From Bacteroidales bacterium (lineage in GTDB: Bacteria; Bacteroidota; Bacteroidia; Bacteroidales; VadinHA17), in the NCBI GenBank assembly GCA_025454815.1, contig JALONR010000023.1, positions 1 through 43,388 of the forward strand: DNA of 43,388 bases. The letters run 5' to 3'. Below the pieces are notes generated by a model. It searched no databases. It saw only the letters and a list, made by a program, of their open reading frames with translations, and was not told the origin of the DNA. Every line of letters begins with the position of its first letter. Within the stretch, counting starts at the first letter, position 1. Below, in pieces: positions 31,514 through 41,312 of the stretch. The position numbers were made by a program, and so were the translations under genes.

Positions 31514-32809
31514 ATGACCAATTTTGTTGAAGAGCTGAGGTGGAGAGGGATGATACATGACATCATGCCCGGAACGGAAGAATTCCTGATGAAGGGTCCC
31601 GCCACGGCCTATGTCGGTTTCGATCCTACTGCCGACTCGCTGCACATAGGCCATCTTGTGGGGGTGATGATATTGAAGCATTTCCAGAATGCTGGTCACT
31701 CACCCATCGTGCTGATAGGCGGGGCAACGGGAATGATAGGTGACCCCTCCGGCCGCTCGGAGGAGCGCAACCTGCTTGATGAGGAGACCCTTCGCCATAA
31801 CCAGGAGTGTCTTAAGAAGCAGTTTGAGAAATTCCTCGATTTCAATTCCGCCGCGTCCAACAGGGCAGTCATGGTCAACAACTACGACTGGATGAAGGAA
31901 TACTCTTTCCTCGGCTTTATCCGTGATATAGGCAAGCACATAACCGTCAATTACATGATGGCAAAAGACTCGGTGAAGAAGAGGCTTGACTCAGAGACGG
32001 GACAGGGAATGTCATTCACCGAGTTTTCATACCAGCTCGTTCAGGGCACCGATTATCTATATCTCTATACCAATCATGGCTGCCGCCTGCAGATGGGCGG
32101 TTCCGACCAGTGGGGCAACATCGTCACAGGCACAGAGCTCATCCGCAGAAAGTCAGGGGGTGAAGCCTATGCCATGACAAGTCCGCTGATAACCAAGAGC
32201 GACGGGCAGAAATTCGGCAAAACGGAAACGGGCAACGTATGGCTTGACCCGGCAAGGACCACCCCATACCAGTTCTACCAGTTCTGGCTCAATGTGGCCG
32301 ATGCCGATGCCGAAAAGTTTATAAAGATCTTTACAATGCTCTCGCGGAGCGAAATAGGTGAACTGGTTAAGGCTCACCAGGCGGAGCCGCATCTTCGCAT
32401 CCTGCAGAAAAGGCTCGCTGAAGAGGTGACTGTGATGGCCCATTCACGTGAAGACTATGATGCTGCAGTTGAAGCTTCGCAGATCCTCTTCGGAAAAGGA
32501 ACCACAGAGCAGCTCAGGAGAATGGATGAAGGTACCTTCCTGGCAGTTTTCGAGGGTGTTCCATTGTTTGATGTCAGTTCCCCGCTGATAAATGCAGGGG
32601 TGACAATTTCAGACCTGTGTGCCGTTCATACGAAGGTGGCTGAATCGAAAGGGGAATTCAGAAGACTGATACAGGGCGGAGGCGTCAGCCTCAACAAGGG
32701 CAGGGTTGACGATCCGGAAATGACCATTACTCCGGAACACCTGCTCAATAACAAGTACCTCCTGCTCCAGAAGGGGAAAAAGAACTATTTCCTTATCAGG
32801 GTGGTGTAA
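31514..32809 (+). CDS. tyrS: tyrosyl-tRNA synthetase
   Basis: A 431-residue class I aminoacyl-tRNA synthetase that charges tRNA-Tyr. The HIGH motif is at residues 44-47 (SLHIGHLVG), the KMSKS-equivalent is KFGKT at 233-237, and the tyrosine pocket contains GGSDQWGNI near 195-203. The C-terminal 65 residues form an S4-like RNA-binding domain ([19 protein letters not shown]). Length and motif order are those of bacterial TyrRS. The start follows a good promoter. Confidence 0.96.
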   Translation: MTNFVEELRWRGMIHDIMPGTEEFLMKGPATAYVGFDPTADSLHIGHLVGVMILKHFQNAGHSPIVLIGGATGMIGDPSGRSEERNLLDEETLRHNQECLKKQFEKFLDFNSAASNRAVMVNNYDWMKEYSFLGFIRDIGKHITVNYMMAKDSVKKRLDSETGQGMSFTEFSYQLVQGTDYLYLYTNHGCRLQMGGSDQWGNIVTGTELIRRKSGGEAYAMTSPLITKSDGQKFGKTETGNVWLDPARTTPYQFYQFWLNVADADAEKFIKIFTMLSRSEIGELVKAHQAEPHLRILQKRLAEEVTVMAHSREDYDAAVEASQILFGKGTTEQLRRMDEGTFLAVFEGVPLFDVSSPLINAGVTISDLCAVHTKVAESKGEFRRLIQGGGVSLNKGRVDDPEMTITPEHLLNNKYLLLQKGKKNYFLIRVV

Positions 32810-32850
32810 TAATACCAACCCGGAGCTTGATTAATTTAAAACCGGGAGAG

Positions 32851-33738
32851 ATGAAAAACGAACTTAGAGCTGAATTCAGGACCGACTCAGTTGATCTGAT
32901 CAACTTTTTCATCCGTCACTTCCGGAAGTTTGTCATTGCAGGTGTGGCAGCGGCGTTCCTTTCCGCAGGGATATCCCTGCTCCTCAAACCGCTATACGAG
33001 TCAACAGTGATTCTATATCCCTCGTCAAATATTACCGAAACAGGAACCCTTCTTGGCGAACCCTCAGCCCGGACTGCCCTGTTCGGTGACGATGATGCGA
33101 CCGAGAAACTCATCCAGGTCATCAACAGCGAACAGGTAAGGGATTATCTCAGGAAGGAATATGACCTGGTCAGGCACTACGGGATCAAACCAGGCGAGAG
33201 GTACCCTAATACTGTCCTGGCAGAGAAGATGGACAAATACCTTCATTGTGCCAAGACCTCTTTCGGTTCGGTGGAGATTCGTGTACGTGACCGTGACAGG
33301 GATGTTGCCTGCGCCATGGCCAATGACATGGCCGCAAGGGCTGACACAATCTTCAATAATCTGCAGCGCAGCACCGCATCGGTTATGCTTGATGAAATAA
33401 GCCGCAGCTATGAGTTGCAGGACCGGCTGGTAAGAGAGTATGAAGACACCCTCACAAGCCTGAGCGGTGCGGCGGCTCTGAGAGTCTATTCCACCCTGGA
33501 AACTGAGAATGAATATCTCGGACTCATGCGCGGCCGTTATCTCGAGGCTCTTGCAATGAGCCACCAGACCCTTCCCTATACCCTCGTCGTTGACAGGGCC
33601 GTAGTGGCAGAGAAGAAAGCATGGCCACGCCGCACCATCATTGTGCTGATATCAACAGCCTCCGCACTTCTTCTCCTGGCCCTTGTTCTGTTCATCGCCG
33701 AGGGGTTGAAGCTGCACCGGACCCATGACAGGCAGTGA
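32851..33738 (+). CDS. Wzz-like polysaccharide chain-length/co-polymerase protein
   Basis: The ATG at 32851 is preferred over an in-frame TTG at 32827, giving 295 residues. A first membrane helix lies near 26-46 and a second near 265-285 (RRTIIVLISTASALLLLALVLF), flanking a periplasmic domain with helical coiled-coil character (LDEISRSYELQDRLVREYEDT). This is the layout of Wzz/polysaccharide co-polymerases. There is no C-terminal kinase domain. It overlaps the next gene by 14 bases, and that gene is O-antigen-ligase-like, so the pair probably acts on one surface glycan. Confidence 0.82.
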   Translation: MKNELRAEFRTDSVDLINFFIRHFRKFVIAGVAAAFLSAGISLLLKPLYESTVILYPSSNITETGTLLGEPSARTALFGDDDATEKLIQVINSEQVRDYLRKEYDLVRHYGIKPGERYPNTVLAEKMDKYLHCAKTSFGSVEIRVRDRDRDVACAMANDMAARADTIFNNLQRSTASVMLDEISRSYELQDRLVREYEDTLTSLSGAAALRVYSTLETENEYLGLMRGRYLEALAMSHQTLPYTLVVDRAVVAEKKAWPRRTIIVLISTASALLLLALVLFIAEGLKLHRTHDRQ

Positions 33739-35122
33739 GCTGCTTATACTGATCATCCCTGCAGCACTGGCCGTGCTGCTGCTGGCGCTCCTCTCCCTTG
33801 AGTACCTGCTCCTGCTGACTCTCTTCCTGACACCCCTCTCGCTTCAGCTCAGCTACATAACCGGAGGCACCGGGATCGACCTTTCTGTTCCCACCGAACC
33901 AATTATGGCACTGGTACTCCTGATCACCATCTTCAGGCTTATAGTTGCACGCGGGTTTCCGCGTGAGTTGCTAAAACATCCTGTCACATTGCTTATAGGT
34001 CTTTACCTGATCTGGACCCTGATTACAGCCATGACTTCCGCAATGCCGGGGATCTCCTTCAAGACCCTGGCTTACAGGTTGTGGTTTACGGCAGGGTTTT
34101 ATCTCGTGGCTGCCCGTCTGGCATACAGTGAGAGCTTCCGGAAGCGTTACGTAATTGCATATGCCCTCGGGCTGTCTGTGGTGGTTATATATTTCATCAT
34201 CAGGCTGAAAGGGGCAGGACTGCTCAACCAGCAGTTTGCCCATTCTGCATGTTATCCGTTCTTCAGAGATCACACCTCGTTCGGTGCTTCGATGGCTTTC
34301 CTTCTCCCCCCGCTGGCAGCGATGCTTTTCAGCAGCAGAGGATTGGCCCGCAAAGGCCTGCTTGCCACTCTTATCCTTCTCTTCGCGGCCGGATTCATCC
34401 TCTCCTACAGTCGTGCCGCATGGGTGAGCCTGATCGTCGCCACCATAATGGCCATGATACTGTGGATCAGGATGCCGGTAAGGCTCCTTTCGGTATCAGC
34501 GGTGCTACTTATTGTGGCAATGATTTTCTCTGCTGGATGGATCTGGGAAAGGATGGACAGCACCACGGAGGACTCCTCCACCGACCTGGGGCAACATCTC
34601 CGCTCCGCCTCAAACATATCAACCGATCAGTCAAACCTTGAGCGCATTAACAGGTGGAATTGCGCGCTCAGAATGTTTGCCGAAAGGCCTCATGCCGGTT
34701 GGGGCCCGGGTACCTACCAGTTTCAGTATGCCCCTTTCCAGAAAGCATCAGAAAGAACCTCCATCAGCACCGATTTCGGGGATGCCGGCAACGCTCACAG
34801 TGAGTACCTCGGGGCATTGAGTGAATCGGGATGGCCCGGGGCACTGCTGTTTCTGGCCATTATGACCACAGCAATGCTGACAGGGATAAAAGGCTGGTAC
34901 CGTGAGAAGAGAGGGGCAGCAGGCTATTTCATCCTTGCAGTGGTGACCGGCCTGGCAACTTATGCCGTTCACGGCCTGATGAACAGCTTCCTCGACAGTG
35001 ACAAAATAGCTGCCCTGTGGTGGAGCTTTACAGGCATCATTGTTGCCGCTGACCTGGAACAGAAACGCAACGAGGGCAGCAAGCCGCAGGCCGGCAAAGG
35101 AAGTATCGGATCAGGGGGATAA
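33725..35122 (+). CDS. O-antigen ligase/Wzy-like polymerase membrane protein
   Basis: A 465-residue protein with about eleven hydrophobic segments. The larger periplasmic loop before the last helices carries ERPHAGWGPGTYQFQYAPF followed by AGNAHSEYLGALSESG, the signature of the Wzy_C/WaaL family. Ligases attach O-antigen or glycan chains to lipid A-core, while polymerases extend them; the two cannot be separated by sequence alone. The start overlaps the Wzz-like gene, implying coupled translation. No sugar transferase genes are nearby. Confidence 0.85.
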   Translation: MTGSELLILIIPAALAVLLLALLSLEYLLLLTLFLTPLSLQLSYITGGTGIDLSVPTEPIMALVLLITIFRLIVARGFPRELLKHPVTLLIGLYLIWTLITAMTSAMPGISFKTLAYRLWFTAGFYLVAARLAYSESFRKRYVIAYALGLSVVVIYFIIRLKGAGLLNQQFAHSACYPFFRDHTSFGASMAFLLPPLAAMLFSSRGLARKGLLATLILLFAAGFILSYSRAAWVSLIVATIMAMILWIRMPVRLLSVSAVLLIVAMIFSAGWIWERMDSTTEDSSTDLGQHLRSASNISTDQSNLERINRWNCALRMFAERPHAGWGPGTYQFQYAPFQKASERTSISTDFGDAGNAHSEYLGALSESGWPGALLFLAIMTTAMLTGIKGWYREKRGAAGYFILAVVTGLATYAVHGLMNSFLDSDKIAALWWSFTGIIVAADLEQKRNEGSKPQAGKGSIGSGG

Positions 35123-35154
35123 TCTGACCGTTCCCTGAAGGAAATCCGGCAAAA

Positions 35155-36381
35155 CTAAGGTATCTCTATTGCCAGGATTGAGACATCATCGAATAACCTT
35201 GGGTTTCCGGTACTGATGTCGATATCACTGATCAGCGATTCAATATTATCAGAGAGGGGTTCCCTGTTCGGGAAATGCCTTATCAGCGGAGATATCCCCA
35301 GGTCCCTGCCGCTTTCATCCTTCAGCTCTGAAAGACCGTCTGTATAACAGATGATCTTTGTCGGACCCTTAAGGACAAGTGTGTCTGTCCTCACACAGGG
35401 CATCTCGTCGAGCATTCCGACGCCCACGCATGACTGTTTCAGCACCGAGGAGTTCCCGTTGCCGGTATTAATGATAACCGGCGGGTTGTGAGCCGCGTTG
35501 ACATATTCAAGAACCCGGTTTCTTATATTATACCTTGCCAGGAAGAGGGTTATGAAACGCTCCCCTGCGGAGTTTGTGACCACCAGCGTGTTCAGCTTCC
35601 TTATCAGATCTCCGAAATTGGCATCAGCCGTAAACAGGGCACGGAGGCTGGCCTGGAAGTTTGACATCAGCAGGGCGGCAGACATACCCTTGCCTGAGAC
35701 ATCGGCGATGCAGAAACCGAAAACATCGTCAGAGAGCTGCATGAAGTCATAGTAATCGCCTCCGACCTCATAATGAGGATAGTAAAATCCTCTTGCCCTG
35801 ATGGTCTCATCGGAAGGCAGCCTGGTGTTGTCAGGAATGAGCATCATCTGCATTCGGGCTGCCAGCTCAAGCTCCCTGCGGAGTGCCTCCTGCCTGAGGC
35901 TCTCACGGAAGAGCCTCTGGTTCTCGATGGCAACTACGATAATCCCGGAGATTGTCTGGATGAAATTCAGATGCTTTATCAGTGGGCTCATCCCTTCACC
36001 CTCCTCGTCAATGTCACCTATCAGCACATATGCTGACGGCTCGTTATTGTGAAGGACAGGTATAATAAAATCAACTGCAGTGAAATGCTTCTGAACCACC
36101 TCTGTCTGTATCTCCCTGAAGCAGAGGAGGTCTCTTTCGACTTTGATTGAATTGCCCAGTGCATCCGGAAATCCGGAATTGAGGAGCGGTTCCCAATGTT
36201 CCCCGTATTTAAAAAGGAGGATTTTGCCTATCCCCAGCTCGTCGCGAAGGATTGATTCGTACTTCCTGAGCAATTCTGGAGTGGGGAGGTTTGCATTGAT
36301 GGAGAGGGTAATATCGAGAAGGGCGTCGAGCTTGAACTTCGACATCTTAAGTCTGTCTTTCGGAAGCCGGCCCTCACTCAT
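35155..36381 (-). CDS. PP2C-type (RsbU/SpoIIE-like) serine phosphatase with GAF-like N-terminal domain
   Basis: A 408-residue cytoplasmic protein. Residues about 15-165 form a GAF-like sensory domain, followed by a short helix (EALRRELELAARMQ) of the kind that links to SpoIIE phosphatases. The PP2C core has GGDYYDF with Asp209, DVSGKGMSAALLM with Asp227, YTDGLSE and FDDVSILAIE, the metal-binding residues. Such enzymes dephosphorylate anti-sigma-factor antagonists or SiaC-like partners. It is the last gene of the tolC operon, seven bases after efp. An alternative start is the Met at 36345. Confidence 0.9.
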   Translation of the reverse strand: MSEGRLPKDRLKMSKFKLDALLDITLSINANLPTPELLRKYESILRDELGIGKILLFKYGEHWEPLLNSGFPDALGNSIKVERDLLCFREIQTEVVQKHFTAVDFIIPVLHNNEPSAYVLIGDIDEEGEGMSPLIKHLNFIQTISGIIVVAIENQRLFRESLRQEALRRELELAARMQMMLIPDNTRLPSDETIRARGFYYPHYEVGGDYYDFMQLSDDVFGFCIADVSGKGMSAALLMSNFQASLRALFTADANFGDLIRKLNTLVVTNSAGERFITLFLARYNIRNRVLEYVNAAHNPPVIINTGNGNSSVLKQSCVGVGMLDEMPCVRTDTLVLKGPTKIICYTDGLSELKDESGRDLGISPLIRHFPNREPLSDNIESLISDIDISTGNPRLFDDVSILAIEIP

Positions 36382-36388
36382 TACCCTG

Positions 36389-36955
36389 TCAGCCCTTTAC
36401 TCTTTCTATATAGGAGCGGTCACGCGTGTCGATACGTATCTTGTCTCCGACATTGACAAACAGGGGCACCATGATAGTTGAACCGGTCTCAATTGTAGCC
36501 GGTTTCAGGGTATTGGTTGCGGTGTCACCGCGAAGCCCCGGTTCCGAGTAGGTCACCTCCATCACCACGTTAACGGGAAGGTCAACAAGGAGAACATTCT
36601 CAGTATCTGCGTGCACCACCACTTCAACGATTGTTCCTTCCTTCAGGAGGTCACTGTTTTCGATCATTGATTCGGGAACCGTTATCTGTTCGAATGTCTC
36701 GTTGTGCATGAGGTGATAGCCCATGTCATCATTGTAGAGGAACTGGTGCGGTCTCCTTTCCACCCTTGCGACATTTACCTTAACTCCCGAGTTGAACGTA
36801 TTGTCAAGGACTTTGCCTGTTGTCACGTTTTTGAGTTTTGTGCGCACGAATGCCGGTCCCTTTCCCGGTTTCACATGCTGAAACTGAACGATGGTATAAA
36901 GGTCATTGTTGAATTCTATCACCATCCCGTTCCTGAAATCTGCCGTTGTAGCCAT
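36389..36955 (-). CDS. efp: translation elongation factor P
   Basis: A 188-residue protein with the three-domain EF-P length. The tip loop reads [15 protein letters not shown] with Lys32 at the site modified in other bacteria. The C-terminal end, including [24 protein letters not shown], is the EF-P signature. EF-P relieves ribosome stalling at polyproline stretches. No epmA/epmB-type modification genes are in the window. It is co-transcribed with the tolC-hlyD-tsaB-DUF3108 genes by spacing (21 bases). Confidence 0.95.
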   Translation of the reverse strand: MATTADFRNGMVIEFNNDLYTIVQFQHVKPGKGPAFVRTKLKNVTTGKVLDNTFNSGVKVNVARVERRPHQFLYNDDMGYHLMHNETFEQITVPESMIENSDLLKEGTIVEVVVHADTENVLLVDLPVNVVMEVTYSEPGLRGDTATNTLKPATIETGSTIMVPLFVNVGDKIRIDTRDRSYIERVKG

Positions 36956-36976
36956 AAAAAAATCTTCAGTTCTTGT

Positions 36977-37759
36977 TTATTGGTCCATATATCTGAGGGG
37001 CGCCCTAAGCCCTTCATAATTTGTCATATCCACGTGAAATGACCCCACAAAGATATCAAAACGTACTTTAACCGGTAAAAAATTTTCATCGGCAGTAAAC
37101 CACATTGCCATATCCTCCTCGGTTTTGAATACCCGTCCCACCTCGGTTACGGGGTGGAAACGGTAGCACTCGATCCGGCTTCCCCTTATTCTGATCGTCT
37201 CCTTTCCCCTGTATCTCAATATTATGGGATAGAGTTCATCGGCAAACCAGGTCATCATGGTATATGTTTCGCCAGGGACAAGTTCCTTCCCGGCGGCAAG
37301 ATAATATTTTCTGAACCAGTAAAAGCAGGAAACGATGTCAAGCAGCCCTTTCGGTCCCCGGTGGTTGCCTGTTAGGTCGCTGAATATCAGGGTGGAATCC
37401 TTTCTGGTCTCATGGTCAAATCCCACCTCATTGTATTTGCGGTATCGGCCCTCCTGTATGTTCCTGATGGTGAACAGGGGAAGGTCATTTTCCGGGTCAA
37501 TGTAGCTTTCATAGACATCCCTCACCTTGTACAGTGCGTCGGCCAGGCCGGTGGTCTGCCCTGTTACTGCTGCGTGCCACACCGGTTTTCCCTGGTAGAA
37601 GGCTTCCTTGATCTCGAGTGTGGCCTGTCCGCTGCCGACGATACCGTATCTTATCTGGTATGAAATCTTCTCACCGGGTGCGTAGGGCTGATTCTGTGCT
37701 TCAATCAACCGCAGGCCGGCAGTAATGATTATCAGTACCGTAACAATAGTTTTTCTCAT
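36977..37759 (-). CDS. periplasmic DUF3108 protein
   Basis: The start at 37759 gives a signal peptide (MRKTIVTVLIIITAGLRLIEAQ); the longer ORF from 37846 would overlap tsaB and lacks a leader. The protein has 260 residues. The N-terminus of the mature part, YAPGEKISYQIRYGIVGSGQATLEI, and the later ADENFLPVKVRFDIFVGSF fit DUF3108, a periplasmic beta-rich family. Its role is unknown. The gene lies in the middle of the operon, 16 bases after tsaB. Confidence 0.83.
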   Translation of the reverse strand: MRKTIVTVLIIITAGLRLIEAQNQPYAPGEKISYQIRYGIVGSGQATLEIKEAFYQGKPVWHAAVTGQTTGLADALYKVRDVYESYIDPENDLPLFTIRNIQEGRYRKYNEVGFDHETRKDSTLIFSDLTGNHRGPKGLLDIVSCFYWFRKYYLAAGKELVPGETYTMMTWFADELYPIILRYRGKETIRIRGSRIECYRFHPVTEVGRVFKTEEDMAMWFTADENFLPVKVRFDIFVGSFHVDMTNYEGLRAPLRYMDQ

Positions 37760-37775
37760 GACGCATTCAGCTTTG

Positions 37776-38468
37776 TCAGGGAAGCAGCTTTTTCGGGACA
37801 GTGGCAATGAACTCCTTGAGATAATATGGCTCGAAGTAGGCCACATCCTCGAAGTGCTTATTCCTCATGGCAGTTACTGACGGGATGTGCAAATATGATG
37901 CCGAGAGGCGGAAGTCCGGCTCGAAGACGGCGTTCGGACTGGTAATAGTCCCGATACATTTTTCCGACCCGTTTCCGAAGAATATTACACGATGTTGTGC
38001 AAGGATGTCACTGAAGGAGTTTTCATCTATGATGCTGGCAGATGTTTCCCTGACAACGGTACCGTCAGTGGTAAAAAGAGCGTTGTATACTTCCATCCTG
38101 CGGGCGTCAATCATAGGACACAGAAGGGTACCTTCTGCCGGCTCTTCAGGATGAAGGCCCATATACCCGCTGCACATGGCGGCAAGAGTGTTTATTCCGA
38201 TAAGCGGAATGCCGGCTCCGTACGCGATACCCTTGGCAGCGGAGACACCTATCCTCAGGCCGGTATATGATCCCGGTCCCTTGCTCACGGCAACCGCATC
38301 CAGCCCTGACGGTGTGATGCGGTTTTCTTTCATGAGGTGTTGTATGATGACGGTAAGCTGCGAGGCATGTGACATGCCGGGTGGCGCCTCGGTTACTGCA
38401 ATGACCTTATGTTCATCACACAGTGAAGCCGAGCAGATGCCAGTGGCAGTCTCAATACAGAGTATCAT
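37776..38468 (-). CDS. tsaB: tRNA threonylcarbamoyladenosine biosynthesis protein TsaB
   Basis: A 230-residue member of the ASKHA superfamily. The N-terminus MILCIETATGICSASLCDE and SKGPGSYTGLRIGVSAAKGIAYG are characteristic of TsaB. With TsaD and TsaE it installs t6A at position 37 of ANN-decoding tRNAs; TsaB itself is a non-catalytic partner of TsaD. No tsaD or tsaE is in the window. It lies between an efflux adaptor gene and the DUF3108 gene in a compact operon. Confidence 0.94.
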   Translation of the reverse strand: MILCIETATGICSASLCDEHKVIAVTEAPPGMSHASQLTVIIQHLMKENRITPSGLDAVAVSKGPGSYTGLRIGVSAAKGIAYGAGIPLIGINTLAAMCSGYMGLHPEEPAEGTLLCPMIDARRMEVYNALFTTDGTVVRETSASIIDENSFSDILAQHRVIFFGNGSEKCIGTITSPNAVFEPDFRLSASYLHIPSVTAMRNKHFEDVAYFEPYYLKEFIATVPKKLLP

Positions 38469-38490
38469 TGAGGTCTGTCAGGATTTTTCC

Positions 38491-39759
38491 TTATTTCTTT
38501 TTCTTTTCGGTGGAAAAGAGTTCTTCCTTGTCAACCACCTCTATGCGGGTTGAGTCAGACAGTTTCTTCGAGATTGCGCTGAAAGGCTGAACTATAACGT
38601 CCTCTTCTCCGGTAAGTCCGGTGAGTATCTCAATGTTCACATTGTCCTGGATACCGGTCTTCACATCGCGCGCCAGCGCATAGGTGCCGTCAGAGACAAA
38701 GACGAGGGTACGTATGTCACTTTTTGCGGCAGGATCGACATTGGCAGTGTCAGTGCGGGTGGTGACAGCCTGAATTGGCACGGTAAGCACACCGGTTTTG
38801 CTGCTGGTGTAAATATCAACTGATGCAGACATCCCGGGTCTGAAGGGACTCGGATTTTTTTCAGTGACCAGGTCCTCATATGACTCCTTCAGGATGAGGA
38901 TCCTGACCTTGAAGTTGGTCACCTGGTCAGAGGTGGTCCCGAGGGTGTTTGCAGAGTTTGCTATCTCGGTCACAATCCCCTTGAAGTCACGGTCAAGCCA
39001 GGCGTCTACCTCAACTATTGCGGTGTCACCCAGCTTTACCCTTATTATGTCATTCTCGTTTACGTCCACGACAACCTCCATGCGGTTCAGGTCAGCGACG
39101 CGGAGCACTTCGGTTCCGGTCATCATGTTGGCACCAACAACTCTTTCTCCAAGCTCCACAAGCAGGCTTGATATGGTACCTGTCATGGGTGAATAGACAG
39201 TTGTTTTTATCAGGTTCTCATTGGATTCCTTGAGGGATGCCTCAGAGCTCTTTACGGAGTATTCTGCGCTCTCCTTCTCCGCCCTGGCTATCTTGTACTG
39301 TGATTCTGCCTGCTCGAAATCAGACTGCGAAATAGTATTCTCCTCATACAGCTTTTTACTCCTGTTATATGCAAGTTCGGCCTGTATCAGCTGGGCCTCC
39401 ACCTGTGCAAGGCGTGCCTTTGTGGAGTTGAGTGTGGCTGCAGCACGGTCACGGGCAGAGACATAGATCTCAGGTTTGATCCTGAAGAGCAGTGTTCCCT
39501 TCTGGACGAAATCACCCTCCTTCACATGCAGTTCAACGATCTCGCCAGAGACGTCAGGGCTGATCTTTACCTCTGTCTCGGGCTGTATCTTTCCGTTGGC
39601 GGTCACAGCCTCAATGATAGGGTTTACGCCAACCTTTTCGATGGCCACCTTTACGGTTACCTCTTCGCCGAACCAGCCGGCCTTCTTTCCGACAACGGCA
39701 AGGATAAGGAGCACGACTACGGCAGCGGCAAGGATTTTAAGAAGTTTATTGTTTTTCAT
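38491..39759 (-). CDS. HlyD/RND-type periplasmic adaptor protein of an efflux system
   Basis: A 422-residue membrane-fusion protein. It has an N-terminal anchor (residues 8-24), a lipoyl-like half (SGEIVELHVKEGDFVQKGTLLFRIK), a coiled-coil hairpin at about 100-180 (ARLAQVEAQLIQAELAYNRSKKL), the second lipoyl half (YSPMTGTISSLLVELGERV), and beta-barrel and membrane-proximal domains. This is closest to MacA-type adaptors that join an ABC transporter to TolC. The TolC gene is 20 bases upstream, but no inner-membrane transporter is adjacent. The C-terminus is Lys-rich. Confidence 0.9.
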   Translation of the reverse strand: MKNNKLLKILAAAVVVLLILAVVGKKAGWFGEEVTVKVAIEKVGVNPIIEAVTANGKIQPETEVKISPDVSGEIVELHVKEGDFVQKGTLLFRIKPEIYVSARDRAAATLNSTKARLAQVEAQLIQAELAYNRSKKLYEENTISQSDFEQAESQYKIARAEKESAEYSVKSSEASLKESNENLIKTTVYSPMTGTISSLLVELGERVVGANMMTGTEVLRVADLNRMEVVVDVNENDIIRVKLGDTAIVEVDAWLDRDFKGIVTEIANSANTLGTTSDQVTNFKVRILILKESYEDLVTEKNPSPFRPGMSASVDIYTSSKTGVLTVPIQAVTTRTDTANVDPAAKSDIRTLVFVSDGTYALARDVKTGIQDNVNIEILTGLTGEEDVIVQPFSAISKKLSDSTRIEVVDKEELFSTEKKKK

Positions 39760-39779
39760 CGGATGATTGTTTACGGAAT

Positions 39780-41147
39780 TTACTTGGCGAGTATGGTTAT
39801 GTGTTCAAGGGTAAGGGGTATTCCCTTGTAAAAATCAAGCACCTTCGTTTTGAAGACATACTCATATTTTGCCTGGGCCATTTCACTCTGGGCAGCAAGG
39901 AGCTGTGTCTTCGACTGGTTGTATTCAACGGCTGTCACAAGTCCGACGTCGAGCCTCTGTTCGGCATAACGGAATGCCTCCTCCATAGATGTCACGGCCT
40001 TCTGGCTGGCATTGTACTTCTTCAGGGCACCTGCAGCATCAGTGTAGGCCTGCTGTATATTCTTGTAAAGCTGTTTCCTGGTGTTTTCGAGGGCATACTT
40101 CGAGTTTTCAATACCCAGCTTTGAATTTTTAATGCCGGTGTTGACCTGCCACCCGTTGAAAATGGGGATATTAAGTGAGAATCCAAGGCCGTAGTTCAGG
40201 TTGTCATTCAGCTGTTCACCGAAGGGGTATGGTTCAAAGGTGACCGGTTTGAGCCTTTTGTCGGAGTAGCCTGTTGACATTGAGGCACCCAGGCTGAGCC
40301 TGGGGCTTCTGTTGCCCCGGGCGATGGCAAGGTCATACTCGGCGCTCCTTAGTTTGTATTCGGCGCTCAGTATTTCCGGCCTGGATTTTTCGGCTATGGC
40401 AAAAATGGCTGCCGGGTTTCCGTCAACGGCTTCGTCCTTCACGGTTATGGCCGGGATGGCAATGGCAAAATCGTCTATGCTCTGTAGTTCAAGCATCTGG
40501 GCCAGATTGAGAAGCGAGAGGGTGAGCTGGTTTCGCATGTTGACCAATTGCAGTTCCTCGCGGGCTGCCTGGGCTTCTATCTCCAGCAGGCTTCCGCGGG
40601 CAAGGCTGCCGGCGGCTACCATCTTGCCGGTCCTGTCTATCTGTTGCTTTGTCAGGTCAACCTGCGCCTCGGTTGCGGCTACCAGCTCCTGGTTCAGGAG
40701 AATCTGAAGATAAGCCAGTGCAATGTTGAGTGAGATGTCATCCCTGAACTGCTCCAGGTCCTGTTCACTCGCCAGCACCTCGTACTTGTTCTTCTGAATG
40801 GTGTTATAGTTCACCAGACCCCTGAAGAGTGTGACATTGCTACCTGCGTAGAAGTTGTTTGACTGTACGGTTTCGTTCTCGGTAAACTCGTATGTGGTCT
40901 CGTCAAGCGCGCGCCCGAAGGCATAGTTGTGTGATGCACTTCCGTTGAGTGTCGGAAGCAGGTTCAGCTTCGACTGCTCCAGGTTTGATACCTGGTACCC
41001 GGTCATGATCTCCTGCTGCTTGATCCTGATATTGTTCTGAAGGGCGTGTGCAATACACTCCTCCAGGGTCCATTGCTTTTGCTGGGAAAGCAGAGCCAGC
41101 GGACTCATTATAAGGAACAAACAGAGGGAGAGGATCTTTCTTTCCAT
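39780..41147 (-). CDS. TolC-family outer-membrane efflux protein
   Basis: A 455-residue protein with a signal peptide (LSLCLFLIMSPLALLSQ) followed by WTLEECIAHALQNNIRIK, a typical start of TolC-family proteins. Two repeats of long helical coiled-coil segments (around 160-230 and 350-430) with intervening barrel strands (YNYAFGRALDETTYEF type) are seen. It forms the outer-membrane channel for the adaptor encoded next. It is the first gene of a six-gene minus-strand operon extending to 35155. Confidence 0.92.
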   Translation of the reverse strand: MERKILSLCLFLIMSPLALLSQQKQWTLEECIAHALQNNIRIKQQEIMTGYQVSNLEQSKLNLLPTLNGSASHNYAFGRALDETTYEFTENETVQSNNFYAGSNVTLFRGLVNYNTIQKNKYEVLASEQDLEQFRDDISLNIALAYLQILLNQELVAATEAQVDLTKQQIDRTGKMVAAGSLARGSLLEIEAQAAREELQLVNMRNQLTLSLLNLAQMLELQSIDDFAIAIPAITVKDEAVDGNPAAIFAIAEKSRPEILSAEYKLRSAEYDLAIARGNRSPRLSLGASMSTGYSDKRLKPVTFEPYPFGEQLNDNLNYGLGFSLNIPIFNGWQVNTGIKNSKLGIENSKYALENTRKQLYKNIQQAYTDAAGALKKYNASQKAVTSMEEAFRYAEQRLDVGLVTAVEYNQSKTQLLAAQSEMAQAKYEYVFKTKVLDFYKGIPLTLEHITILAK

Positions 41148-41211
41148 TGTATAACTGACAGCATTGATTGAGTGTACGAAGATATGAAATAGATCAGTAT
41201 AATAAAGACAG

Positions 41212-41219
41212 CAAAGATA
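41212..41219 (-). promoter_or_regulatory. candidate -7 box of the tolC operon
   Basis: The minus strand reads TATCTTTG, a full match to TAnnTTTG, 65 bases before the tolC start at 41147. A TTTA at 21-base spacing (41241-41244, minus strand) may be the -33 box. Confidence 0.5.
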
Positions 41220-41264
41220 CTATGATGTTGCACACCCCTGTAAACAGTGTCATTCATTTTTGAT

Positions 41265-41272
41265 TATCTTTG
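41265..41272 (+). promoter_or_regulatory. candidate -7 box of the aldolase gene
   Basis: TATCTTTG on the plus strand fully matches TAnnTTTG and lies 41 bases before the start of the aldolase gene. The -33 box is not clear. Its counterpart on the minus strand is at 41212-41219, so the 165-base gap is a divergent promoter region. Confidence 0.5.
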
Positions 41273-41312
41273 CGCTGCTTGACGACAGAGTATTAATTAA
41301 ACTTATAAAATA

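Noticed and set aside
35111-35138. TCAGGG/CCCTGA inverted repeat between the ligase-like and phosphatase genes
   Set aside because: A six-pair stem with a 16-base loop and no T run is not convincing.
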